Source of the DNA: Acidovorax kalamii | Lineage (GTDB): Bacteria; Pseudomonadota; Gammaproteobacteria; Burkholderiales; Burkholderiaceae_C | Reading direction: 5' to 3' | Length of the DNA stretch: 64,000 bases | Assembly (NCBI RefSeq): GCF_002245625.1 | Contig: NZ_NOIG01000001.1 | Span: forward strand, 248,001-312,000 | In this document: positions 49,903-58,333 of the stretch, piece after piece | Numbering within the stretch: the stretch's first letter is position 1 | Layout of the letters: the number at the start of each line of letters is the position of its first letter | Notes under the pieces: model-generated | Databases searched by the model: none | The model's input: the letters and a program-made list of their open reading frames with translations, nothing else | Told to the model about the DNA's origin: nothing | Program-made: the position numbers and the translations under genes

Positions 49903-51342
49903 ATGACACCAGCCGATATCCACGCCCATTTCGATCTCCAACGCCAGGCGAGCCGCGCGCATGTGGATGTGCCACTGCTCGTGCGCCGGGAGCGGCTGTT
50001 GCGCATCGCCAAAATGCTCGACGAGCATGGCCCCGTGCTGGCGGCGGCGGTGCAGGCCGACTTTGGCATGCGTTCGCCGCGCCTGACCGAGGTAGCGGAT
50101 TTTTTTGTGCTGCGCACGCTGCTGTCGCACACCCTGAGCCACCTCGCCCACTGGATGAAGCCCCGCAAGGTGCGCACCCCGCTATACCTGCAGCCCGCCA
50201 GCGCACACATCCAGCGCCAGCCGCTGGGGGTGGTGGGCGTGATTTCGCCATGGAACTACCCGGTGCAGCTGGCCCTGGCGCCCGCCATCACCGCGCTGGC
50301 CGCAGGCAACCGCGTGATGCTCAAGCCCAGCGAACTCACGCCCCACACCTCGGCCCAGCTGGCGGCCCTGGTGGCCCAGTTTTTTGCCCCCGACGAGTTC
50401 TGCGTGGTGCAGGGCGATGCCAACCTGTCGGCGCTGTTTGCCTCGTTGCCGTTCGACCATCTGGTGTTCACCGGCTCCACGGCGGTAGGGCGCAAGGTGG
50501 CGCAGGCGGCGGCGCAGAACCTCACGCCCACCACGCTGGAGCTGGGCGGCAAGTCGCCCTGCATCATCGACGGCCACTGCGACATGCAGGACGCGGCGCT
50601 CAAGATTGCGCACGGCAAGCTGCTCAACGCCGGGCAGACCTGCATTGCGCCCGATTACGTGCTGCTGCCCCGAGGGCGCGAGGGCGAGTTTGCGCAGGCC
50701 TACCGCGCAGCGGTGGCGCGCCTGTTCCCCACCATCGAGGGGAATGCCGACTACGCCTCCATCATCACGCCGCGCCACCATGCGCGCCTGCGCACCATGC
50801 TGCAGCAGGCCCAGACGCAGGGGGCCGAGGTGCAGACCATCGACCCGGCTGCAGGCAAGCCCGTGGTGCACACCGTGGGCACGCTGGGCGATGGTGCCAG
50901 CCGCCAGATGCTGCCCACCCTGGTGTTCGGCGCTACGTCGCAGATGCAGCTCATGCAGGAGGAGATTTTTGGCCCCATCCTGCCGGTGATCTCTTACGAG
51001 CGGCTCGACGATGCCATAGCCCACATCAACGCCGGGCCCCGCCCGCTGGCGCTGTACTGGTTCGGGCAGAGCGAAACCGTGCGCGATGACGTGCTGCGCC
51101 GCACCGTGAGCGGCGGCGTGACGGTGAACGACACGCTGATGCACATCGCGCACGACAACCTGCCCTTTGGTGGCGTGGGGGACAGCGGCTGGGGCGCCTA
51201 CCACGGCGAGCAGGGCTTTCTGCGTTTTTGCCACCAGAAGTCGGTGCTGGTGCAGTCGCGCTGGGCGATGGGCTCGCTTTTCTATCCGCCCTATGGCGCC
51301 CGGTTCGACCAGATCATGGGCTTGTTGCGCCGCTGGCTGTAG
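49903..51342 (+). CDS. Aldehyde dehydrogenase, coniferyl-aldehyde dehydrogenase type
   Basis: A 479-aa NAD(P)-dependent aldehyde dehydrogenase. GVISPWNYPVQL, GSTAVGRKV, the general base Glu213 in LELGGKSP and the nucleophile Cys247 in NAGQTCIAPDY are all present. The short length and Q-T-C-I-A-P-D-Y resemble the coniferyl/long-chain aldehyde group. Substrate is not determinable. The last 29 nt overlap the 3' end of the histidine-kinase gene on the other strand. Confidence 0.88.
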   Translation: MTPADIHAHFDLQRQASRAHVDVPLLVRRERLLRIAKMLDEHGPVLAAAVQADFGMRSPRLTEVADFFVLRTLLSHTLSHLAHWMKPRKVRTPLYLQPASAHIQRQPLGVVGVISPWNYPVQLALAPAITALAAGNRVMLKPSELTPHTSAQLAALVAQFFAPDEFCVVQGDANLSALFASLPFDHLVFTGSTAVGRKVAQAAAQNLTPTTLELGGKSPCIIDGHCDMQDAALKIAHGKLLNAGQTCIAPDYVLLPRGREGEFAQAYRAAVARLFPTIEGNADYASIITPRHHARLRTMLQQAQTQGAEVQTIDPAAGKPVVHTVGTLGDGASRQMLPTLVFGATSQMQLMQEEIFGPILPVISYERLDDAIAHINAGPRPLALYWFGQSETVRDDVLRRTVSGGVTVNDTLMHIAHDNLPFGGVGDSGWGAYHGEQGFLRFCHQKSVLVQSRWAMGSLFYPPYGARFDQIMGLLRRWL

Positions 51343-53206
51343 TCGAGGCCGGCTCGCTCTCGGGCCCCTTTTGTGCTGGCGCCGCTGCGGGCCCGCCATC
51401 CGGCGGGGCCGGGGGGCGGGTGATGAGCTGCACGATGGCATCGCGCAGCTGGCCGGTGGACACCGGCTTGTGCAGCAGCAGGGCCGATGTGGACTGCGCA
51501 TCGCGCAGGCGCTGGGGCGATGTGTCGCCCGTCATGATGATGGCGGGCACGGGCGTGCCCAGGTAGGTGCGCAGCGCCTGCAGCACCTGCTTGCCTGTCT
51601 CTTCGTGGCGCAGGCGGAAGTCCGTGATGATGATGTCGGGGGTCACATCCTCCAGGGCCTCCAGCGCGTCGGCACTGGACTCGGCCGTGAGGCATTGGCA
51701 GCCCCAGCTTTGCAGCAGCGACTGCATGCCCAGGCGCACGGCCTCGTCGTCGTCGATGGCCAGCACCTTCAGCCCGGCCAGGCTGCGGGCCGAGGGGGTG
51801 GGGCTGGCGTCGTCCTCCAGCGCGCCCTGCCAGCGGTCCAGCCACAGCCGGAAGACGGAGCCCCGGCCGGGGTGTGAGCGCAGCTCCACCGAAGTCTTCA
51901 TCTCACGCGCCAGCCGCTGCACGATGGCCAGGCCCAGGCCCAGGCCCTTGCGCCGGTCGCGCTCGGGGTTGCCGAGCTGGTGGAACTCCTTGAAGATGTC
52001 CTCCCACTGATGCACGGGAATGCCTGCCCCGGTGTCCCACACCTCCAGCGCCAGCCGCTTGCCACGTGTGCGGCAGGCGATGAGCACACCGCCCCGTGCG
52101 GTGTAGCGCAGGGCATTGGAGATGAAGTTGTGCATCACCAGCCCCACCAGCGAGCGGTCGGCAAAGGCTGCGGCCGAGGTTTCGCGGGTGCGGTACACCA
52201 GCCCGGCCGTGTCGGCCTGCACGCCGAATTCCTGCTCCAGCGCCGTCAGCAGCGGCTGCACCGCAAAGGCCTCTGGCCGCACCTTCACCACACCGGCCTC
52301 CAGCCGCGAGTAGTCCAGCAGGGTGGTGAGCATTTCGGCCGCCGCACCCGAGGCCGCGTGCGCGTGCTGGAGCACCGTGCGCTGGTGGTCGTTGAGGGGG
52401 CTGCGCTGCAGCGATTCAAGAAACAGTCCCATGGCGTGCAGGGGCTGGCGCAGGTCGTGGCTGGCAGCGGCCAGGAAGCGCGATTTGTCGCGGTCGGCCT
52501 GCTCGGCCGCCCCCTGCGCGGCCAGGGCGCGCTGTGATTCGGCGCGCAGCTCGTTCACCAGGCGCTCGTTCTCGAGCTTGAGGGCAATGCTGCGCCGCGT
52601 GGCCCGGTCAGCGGTGCGGGCCTGCAGGCAGGTGAGGATGTAGTACACGCTGGTCAGGAACAGCGCCGGCCACATCACAGGCCCCCCGGCCAGCGCCACG
52701 GACACCATCACCCCGCCGATGGCGCTGGTGAGGTAGGTGACGTAGGCCCGGTACAGCGGCGCCCCCAGGCCCAGTGCGCCGGACGAGACGGTGCTGATGA
52801 TGCCTATGGCGTAGATCACGCTGTCGGATGTGCCCCAGTACAGCACCACATAGCCCAGGCTGCCCCAGCTCAGTCCCATGGCGGCCATGCAGGCAATCAG
52901 CTTGCGCGCGGCCTGGGGCGCGGGGTCGGTGAAGGGGGAGATGCTGCGCAGCGTGAGGTAGACGCCCGCAATCACCAGCGCATGGGTGGACAGCCAGACG
53001 GTGGTGGCCTGCGTGTCGGCCACCCGGGCCATCACCCACAGGGTGCCCAGTGCGGTGGCCAGCGACGCCAGCAGCGTCATCGGAAAGTTCTGCCGCAGCA
53101 GCGCCACCTGCTCGCGCAGCACCTCGTCGCGCTCCCACACCGGCCAGCCCCAGCGGGTGGGGGGCTGCGCGCCTGGAGGCTCGGGCGTGGTCTCAGAGGG
53201 GGTCAT
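51314..53206 (-). CDS. Hybrid sensor histidine kinase
   Basis: A 630-aa kinase with about six hydrophobic segments over residues ~43-195 and no large periplasmic loop, so it probably senses a membrane or cytoplasmic cue. HisKA with His250 (AAASHDLRQPLHAMG), then an HATPase domain (N-box MHNFISNALRYT, GLGLGLAIV), and a C-terminal receiver (KVLAIDDDEAVRLG, phospho-Asp in IIITDFRLR). Its start overlaps the upstream response-regulator gene by 14 nt, so the two are a cognate pair. The signal is unknown. Confidence 0.9.
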   Translation of the reverse strand: MTPSETTPEPPGAQPPTRWGWPVWERDEVLREQVALLRQNFPMTLLASLATALGTLWVMARVADTQATTVWLSTHALVIAGVYLTLRSISPFTDPAPQAARKLIACMAAMGLSWGSLGYVVLYWGTSDSVIYAIGIISTVSSGALGLGAPLYRAYVTYLTSAIGGVMVSVALAGGPVMWPALFLTSVYYILTCLQARTADRATRRSIALKLENERLVNELRAESQRALAAQGAAEQADRDKSRFLAAASHDLRQPLHAMGLFLESLQRSPLNDHQRTVLQHAHAASGAAAEMLTTLLDYSRLEAGVVKVRPEAFAVQPLLTALEQEFGVQADTAGLVYRTRETSAAAFADRSLVGLVMHNFISNALRYTARGGVLIACRTRGKRLALEVWDTGAGIPVHQWEDIFKEFHQLGNPERDRRKGLGLGLAIVQRLAREMKTSVELRSHPGRGSVFRLWLDRWQGALEDDASPTPSARSLAGLKVLAIDDDEAVRLGMQSLLQSWGCQCLTAESSADALEALEDVTPDIIITDFRLRHEETGKQVLQALRTYLGTPVPAIIMTGDTSPQRLRDAQSTSALLLHKPVSTGQLRDAIVQLITRPPAPPDGGPAAAPAQKGPESEPASTTASGATSP

Positions 53207-53852
53207 GGAGCTGCGGTGTGGACAGGCCCAGGCGCTGCGCGGCCAGCAGCGCGGCGCTGCGGCTGTTCACGCCCAGCTGCGCAAAGATGGCCGCCACATG
53301 CACGCGCACCGTGTTTTCGCTCAGGCCCAGGTCGCGGGCAATTACCTTGTTGGGTTTGCCGGTGCACAGCAGCGACAGCACATCCAGCTGGCGCGCCGTG
53401 AGCGAGGGTGCATCGGGCCCGCGTGTGGTGGCGCTGTTGCCGCTGTTGATGGGGAAGCAGGGCTGGCCCGACAGCGCGCAGGTGATGGCTTCCAGGATGT
53501 CTTCGGCGTTGGCCGACTTGGGCAGAAAACCATCGGCGCCCCGGGCCCGCGCCTCATGGACTGCGTCGGGCGCCACGCTGGCGGACACCAGCACGATGCG
53601 GGCCTGGGGGCAGGCCTGGCGCACCAGGCGCAGGCCGTCCAGTCCGCTCATGCCGGGCAGCTGGATGTCGAGCAGCACCAGATCGATATCGGCCCGCTGC
53701 AGCGCGCAGGCGTCGGCAATCGACCCCGCCTCGGCAATCGCGCCCACGCTGGGGTGGTCCTGCACGATCAGGCGCAGCCCGGTGCGGAACAGGGCGTGGT
53801 CGTCCACCAGCAGGAGGCGGGCATTCGGACGGGCACTTTGGAGGGCACTCAT
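53193..53852 (-). CDS. LuxR/NarL-type response regulator
   Basis: A 219-aa regulator. Receiver domain with acidic pocket LLVDDHALFRTGL and phospho-acceptor Asp62 (LVLLDIQLPGMSG), switch Ser and Lys (VLVSASVAP, FLPKSAN), and a LuxR helix-turn-helix at ~150-205 (LTARQLDVLSLLCTGKPNKV, then LSENTVRVHVAAI). Encoded just upstream of the hybrid kinase on the same strand. ATG 53852 chosen; a GTG six codons upstream is possible. Confidence 0.9.
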   Translation of the reverse strand: MSALQSARPNARLLLVDDHALFRTGLRLIVQDHPSVGAIAEAGSIADACALQRADIDLVLLDIQLPGMSGLDGLRLVRQACPQARIVLVSASVAPDAVHEARARGADGFLPKSANAEDILEAITCALSGQPCFPINSGNSATTRGPDAPSLTARQLDVLSLLCTGKPNKVIARDLGLSENTVRVHVAAIFAQLGVNSRSAALLAAQRLGLSTPQLHDPL

Positions 53853-54016
53853 TGGACAAGTATTGCGCACAACCGGGTGTTGCGGGCTAGTCCATTTGTG
53901 CGATGGACGCAGGCTAGGTCAATTTCTAGACTTTCCGTCAAGCATTGAAAAGCACTTTGGGTGCCCGCCGATGCGCAAACCTTCGTCGTCTCACCTCGTT
54001 TTCAAAGGGCTTCCCC

Positions 54017-54601
54017 ATGACCACCACTGCGTTGATCCACGGCTCCACCCCTTCTGCAAGTGCCCACCGGGGGGCCGAGCGGCGACCGGCCGCCCCTGCG
54101 GGCAATGGCCTGGGGGGCAATACGCTGGCACAGATCATCGAAGAGAACTGCTCGGACATGCTGGCCGCTGCGGGCGTGGTGATCGAGCACCTGGATGCCC
54201 AGGCCGGGGCTTGGCAGTTCTCTGCCGACCAGGGACAGACCTGGCGCGCCATCCGCACCGACCTGATCAACCGCCCAGGCAACCTGGGGCTGGCGCTGGA
54301 CCGCGATGCACGCCTGCGGGTGCTGCCCTTTGGTGGCCACCGGGTGACGGGCGCCCGGGTGGCTTTCCATGCCGTGCAGCGCAGCCATGGTGCAGGCAAC
54401 GGCAGCTACCGCGCCTATGCCCCCGACGATCGGGACGGGGACTCGCGCACGGTGACCCTGGTGCTCAGCCTGGCGGCCATCAACGGTGCACCGCCGGTGG
54501 TGCATGTGCCGCGCCCACGCAACAAGCGGGCCATGGTTCAGCGCGCGGCGGCTTCGGTGGGGGTGGGGGCTGCGCTGTCGGGCTCGATGGCCATGGCCTG
54601 A
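54017..54601 (+). CDS. Small protein resembling an RTX-adhesin Ig-like repeat
   Basis: A 194-aa protein with no signal peptide. The central part (AGAWQFSADQGQTWRAI, then LALDRDARLRVLPFGGHR and VAFHAVQRS) resembles the single-module repeat found in large RTX/VCBS adhesins, where GTWQYS-DGG-TW and LRFLPD are typical. The stretch DDRDGDSRTVTLVLSLAAIN also fits the end of such modules. Here a single module stands alone. It is next to a divergent two-component pair. Function unknown; resemblance by eye only. Confidence 0.55.
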   Translation: MTTTALIHGSTPSASAHRGAERRPAAPAGNGLGGNTLAQIIEENCSDMLAAAGVVIEHLDAQAGAWQFSADQGQTWRAIRTDLINRPGNLGLALDRDARLRVLPFGGHRVTGARVAFHAVQRSHGAGNGSYRAYAPDDRDGDSRTVTLVLSLAAINGAPPVVHVPRPRNKRAMVQRAAASVGVGAALSGSMAMA

Positions 54602-54779
54602 ACAAGGCCGCAAAGCGTGGCCGGGTGCCCGGCCGTGCATGCCACAAAGACCGCATTTTGGGGAGCGAAGCCGAACGTTTGACGAGGATAAAACAGGGGC
54701 CTCTGGGAGGCAAAAAACCGTTTGCGGCGACAATGCCGACCTTTCGCATTTTCATTCTCTGTTTTCGTTCGGTTTTTTC

Positions 54780-55304
54780 ATGTCCAGTATCCAGGTTCGT
54801 CCCGCCACGCTTCGCGATGCAAAAGCCATCGCCCAGATCCACACCGCTTCCGCCCAAGAGGCTTACAAAGGGCTGGTGCCAGACGAGCAGTTGAAATCCA
54901 TGTCGTCGGTCGAAAAGCGCCAGGCCTACTGGCGCGAGGCCATTGAGTATTGCGAGCCCCAGGTGCAGGTGGCGGTGGACGGCGAGAAGATCGTCGGCTT
55001 TGTGGGCTACGACCGCTCGCGCGATGAAAAGTCCCGCCCCACCACCGGCGAAATCTGGGCCATCTACGCCGCCCCCAGCCACTGGAACCAGGGCGTTGGC
55101 CTGGCATTGTGGGATGCCGCCCGTGACGGCCTGCACGAAGAAGGCTGCACCAACGTCACCGCATGGGTGCCATTGCGCAACGAGCGTGCCATCCGTTTCC
55201 ACGAAATGGCGGGCTTCAAGCAAGAACTCTCTACCGCCAAGACCAATGTGATTGGCGGCGTGAAGATCGAAGAAGTGCGCCTGAAACGGCCCATCAACGC
55301 ATAG
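54780..55304 (+). CDS. GNAT-family N-acetyltransferase
   Basis: A 174-aa acetyltransferase. N-terminal VRPATLRDAKAIAQIH, the central IWAIYAAPSHWNQGVGLALW carrying the acetyl-CoA pyrophosphate loop (Q-G-V-G-L/A), and the C-terminal VPLRNERAIRFHEMAGF are characteristic. Substrate unknown; the order of motifs is like the RimI/PhnO branch. 8 nt before the methyltransferase gene, so the two are likely co-transcribed. Confidence 0.88.
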   Translation: MSSIQVRPATLRDAKAIAQIHTASAQEAYKGLVPDEQLKSMSSVEKRQAYWREAIEYCEPQVQVAVDGEKIVGFVGYDRSRDEKSRPTTGEIWAIYAAPSHWNQGVGLALWDAARDGLHEEGCTNVTAWVPLRNERAIRFHEMAGFKQELSTAKTNVIGGVKIEEVRLKRPINA

Positions 55305-55312
55305 GGCACACG

Positions 55313-56473
55313 ATGATTGAATGGAGCCGCCAGGGCCAGACACAACAAGCCCAGTGGCGCTCCGAAGCTGGCGCCCCGGCGCCGCGCCGGGTGGTCACCG
55401 CCGACGACACGCTCCCCGCCGACACGGCCTACCGCATGGCTTGTGAAGGCACGGGCCTGCTGTGGCAGGGCGATTTCCAGAACGCCCGGCACCTGCTGCA
55501 GGCGCTCATGCGGCGCACCGATTCCAAGACCGGCAAACACCGCCGCGCTGCCGCCAAGGCCGCTCAGAAGGCGGCGGTGGCCACTCCCTCCGAGGTTTTT
55601 CACCTGCACCGCCAGGCCCAGGCGCAGCGCGCGCGGGTTCTGGCGTCGGTGCTGATTCCGCTGGAGGGCGACTACAGCATTGCACTGCGCCGCGCCCCCG
55701 ATTGGCGCGAGGCCTGCACCCAGGCCTGGGGGCCTGCCACCGGTGAGCGTTGCGTGGCCACGCTGCGCGAATTGCTGGGCCTGGTGGGTGCCTACGAATG
55801 GCGCAAGAAAGGCGTGGAGGTGCCCGCACTGGGCGCAGCGCCCCGCAACCGGATCCATCCGCACTACGGCGTGTTCTCGCCCGTGCGGGGCGAGTATGTG
55901 GACCTGGTGGCCAGCACCCCGTTGCCCAGCCAGGCGCTGGCGTTTGACATTGGCGTGGGCACGGGCGTGTTGTCTGCGGTGCTGGTGCGCCGGGGGGTGC
56001 AGCGGGTGGTTGCCACCGACCAGGACCCCCGGGCCCTGGCCTGCGCACACGACAACCTGCAGCGCCTGGGCGTGCTGCCCCAGGTCGAGCTGCTGCAGGC
56101 CAATCTGTTTCCGCCCGGCCGTGCGCCGCTGGTGGTGTGCAACCCGCCCTGGGTGCCGGCGCGTGCCAGCTCGCCCATCGAACATGCGGTGTACGACGAA
56201 GGCAGCCGCATGCTGCGGGGTTTTCTGGCGGGGCTGGCCGAGCACCTGGAGCCTGGTGGCGAGGGCTGGCTGATCCTGTCGGACCTGGCCGAGCACCTGG
56301 GCCTGCGCCCACGCGAGCAGCTCCTGGGTTGGATTGCCGAAGCAGGTCTGGTGGTCCGGGGGCGGCACGATGTGAAGCCGGTCCATGCCAAGGCGGCCGA
56401 TGCGGGGGATGCCCTGCACGCGGCGCGGGCGGCCGAGGTGACTTCGCTCTGGCGGCTGGCAGCAGTCGTCTGA
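55313..56473 (+). CDS. SAM-dependent methyltransferase with NPPW motif
   Basis: A 386-aa class I methyltransferase. SAM motif FDIGVGTGVLSAVLVRRG near ~207, acidic VVATDQDPRAL, and the catalytic VVCNPPWVPA. The NPP[YFW] motif indicates N-methylation of Gln/Asn/Ade, as in PrmB/PrmC or RsmC-like enzymes. The first ~180 residues are a separate helical region with no recognised domain. Target unknown. It follows the GNAT gene closely. Confidence 0.83.
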   Translation: MIEWSRQGQTQQAQWRSEAGAPAPRRVVTADDTLPADTAYRMACEGTGLLWQGDFQNARHLLQALMRRTDSKTGKHRRAAAKAAQKAAVATPSEVFHLHRQAQAQRARVLASVLIPLEGDYSIALRRAPDWREACTQAWGPATGERCVATLRELLGLVGAYEWRKKGVEVPALGAAPRNRIHPHYGVFSPVRGEYVDLVASTPLPSQALAFDIGVGTGVLSAVLVRRGVQRVVATDQDPRALACAHDNLQRLGVLPQVELLQANLFPPGRAPLVVCNPPWVPARASSPIEHAVYDEGSRMLRGFLAGLAEHLEPGGEGWLILSDLAEHLGLRPREQLLGWIAEAGLVVRGRHDVKPVHAKAADAGDALHAARAAEVTSLWRLAAVV

Positions 56474-56524
56474 GGCGACCTGAGCCCGCTTGAACCCGCT
56501 GAGGCCCGCCTGCGGTGGCGGCCC

Positions 56525-57103
56525 TCAGCCCTCCAGCAGTGCGGGCTGCGTGGCCGCGTAGAGGCCGGGCGTGGCCTCGGGGGACCGGGGCAGCAACTGC
56601 TCCAGCCGCTCGCGCAGGCTGGCCGCGCGTTCTGCCCCTGCGGCCAGGGCCACTTCCTCGAACATGGCGTCGCCCACGTCCAGCATGCTGGCGCGGTCCC
56701 GCGCGGTGCGCAGAGCCTCGCGAAAATGCTGCGCCAGCACCGGGTCGCGGCGGGCAAACAGCCGCTCGCAGGTGTCGAACAGGTACATGCGCGCACCGGC
56801 CAGCGAGCGCAGGGATTCACCCGGCTCCGGCCGCTCGATGGAGGGGGCCTGGCTGGTGGCTTCGGCCCCAGCTGGTGGGGGGAGGAGGGCGGTGGAGGGC
56901 GTGGGCAGCTCGGCCGGGCCCGTCAGGTAGCCCTGGCGCATGAGGTTGTCCACAATCTGCGCGCCGATGCCGTTGTACATGGCCTGCAGGTCGGACAGCG
57001 GTTTGCCGTCAGCCAGCAGCAGCAGCGAACGTTCGCGCAGGCTCAGGGTGCGCACACCGGGCGATAGCTCTTGGCGGGCTTTGTCGGTTTTTTGCAGCAG
57101 CAT
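56525..57103 (-). CDS. Hypothetical protein, 192 aa
   Basis: A 192-aa protein. The N-terminal ~75 residues (LSLRERSLLLLADGKPLSDL, then IVDNLMRQGYL) look like a small winged-helix-type unit. A Pro/Ala linker follows, then a helical C-terminal domain (ARMYLFDTCERLFARRD). Such N-terminal sequences occur in Comamonadaceae proteins of unknown role (from memory). No signal peptide. ATG 57103 chosen over upstream codons because the earlier residues are basic low-complexity. Confidence 0.65.
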   Translation of the reverse strand: MLLQKTDKARQELSPGVRTLSLRERSLLLLADGKPLSDLQAMYNGIGAQIVDNLMRQGYLTGPAELPTPSTALLPPPAGAEATSQAPSIERPEPGESLRSLAGARMYLFDTCERLFARRDPVLAQHFREALRTARDRASMLDVGDAMFEEVALAAGAERAASLRERLEQLLPRSPEATPGLYAATQPALLEG

Positions 57104-57228
57104 GGAGGGGCTCCGTTCAGGCACGAATGCCCGCCATTGCAGCCGTCTGCCATGACGCCGTGATGACCCTTTGCCGCACAATCCGGAGGCTTGGCCCCGG
57201 CTCGCCTGGCCGTGGAACGGGGTTTGCT

Positions 57229-57294
57229 CATTTTTTGATAGCTAAAAAGGCATACCTATCAGGCGCAAAGGCCTGCTTTTATTCATATTTTTGA
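57229..57294 (+). repeat. Dispersed TTTTGATAGCT repeat, copy 7
   Basis: ATTTTTTGATAGCTAAAAAG at the start, AGGCGCAAAGGCC in the centre, and CATATTTTTGAGG at the end. It lies upstream of dusC. Confidence 0.6.
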
Positions 57295-57337
57295 GGCTGT
57301 GGCGTGTGTGCCCAGCCTTGCAAAGCCCCCAACTGCG

Positions 57338-58309
57338 ATGACCTTGCTGCTTGCCCCCATGGAGGGGCTTCTGGATTTTGTGCTGCGCGATGTGCTCACG
57401 CGCGTGGGGGGTGTGGACCGCTGCGTATCAGAGTTCATCCGCATCACCGGCACGCTGCTGCCCGACAAGGTGTTTCTGCGCTACCTGCCCGAGCTGCGCA
57501 ACGGCAGCCGCACGCTGGCGGGGGTGCCCGTGCGTGCGCAGCTGCTGGGCTCCGACCCGGTCAGCATGGCCGAGAACGCCGCACGCCTGGCCGCGCTGGG
57601 CCCCGAGGGTATCGACCTGAACTTTGGCTGCCCGGCCAAGGTGGTCAACCGCCATGGCGGCGGGGCCGCGCTGCTGCAGGAGCCTGAGCGTATCGCTGCG
57701 GTGGTGGGGGCTGTGCGCCGCGCCGTGCCTGCGCATCTGCCGGTGTCGGCCAAGATGCGCCTGGGCTTCAACGACACGGGGCTGATGCGCGAATGTGCCC
57801 AGGCCATGCAGGCCGGTGGCGCGGCCGAACTCGTGGTGCATGCCCGCACCAAGGCCGATGGCTACCGCCCACCTGCGTACTGGGAGCACATCCCCGCCAT
57901 CCGCGCGGCCGTTGCCATCCCGGTGGTGGCCAATGGCGAGATCTGGACTGTGGCCGACGCCCTGCGCTGCCGCGCGGTGTCGGGCTGCGACGCCCTCATG
58001 CTGGGGCGCGGCATGGTGGCCGACCCGGGGCTGGCCCGCGCCATTCGGGCATTCGACGCCGGGTTGCCGGATGCAGACCCGGTGGTCTGGGCCGATTTGA
58101 TCCCCCACCTGGCGGCCTTCTGGCAACTGGTGTGCGACGACCTGGAACCCCGCCAGCGCGCGGGGCGCCTCAAGCAGTGGCTCAATCTGCTGCGCAGGCG
58201 GTTTGTGGAGGCCGAAGTGGCCTACCAGCATGTGCGCACGATGACGGACCAGCGCGCCATCACCGCCTGGGTGGCAGCGCAGCAGGCCGAGGCCCGCAAC
58301 AGCGCCTGA
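57338..58309 (+). CDS. dusC: tRNA-dihydrouridine(16) synthase
   Basis: A 323-aa FMN enzyme reducing uridine 16 of tRNA. LLAPMEGLLDFVLR at the start, the catalytic Cys98 in DLNFGCPAKVVN, and the FMN-binding VVANGEIW and MLGRGMVADP. The ATG at 57338 aligns with the DusC N-terminus, whereas a GTG 13 codons upstream does not. The Cys98 number and the M-E-G-L start favour DusC over DusA or DusB. Confidence 0.9.
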   Translation: MTLLLAPMEGLLDFVLRDVLTRVGGVDRCVSEFIRITGTLLPDKVFLRYLPELRNGSRTLAGVPVRAQLLGSDPVSMAENAARLAALGPEGIDLNFGCPAKVVNRHGGGAALLQEPERIAAVVGAVRRAVPAHLPVSAKMRLGFNDTGLMRECAQAMQAGGAAELVVHARTKADGYRPPAYWEHIPAIRAAVAIPVVANGEIWTVADALRCRAVSGCDALMLGRGMVADPGLARAIRAFDAGLPDADPVVWADLIPHLAAFWQLVCDDLEPRQRAGRLKQWLNLLRRRFVEAEVAYQHVRTMTDQRAITAWVAAQQAEARNSA

Positions 58310-58333
58310 TCCGCCCCGGACCGCAGGTGCTGG

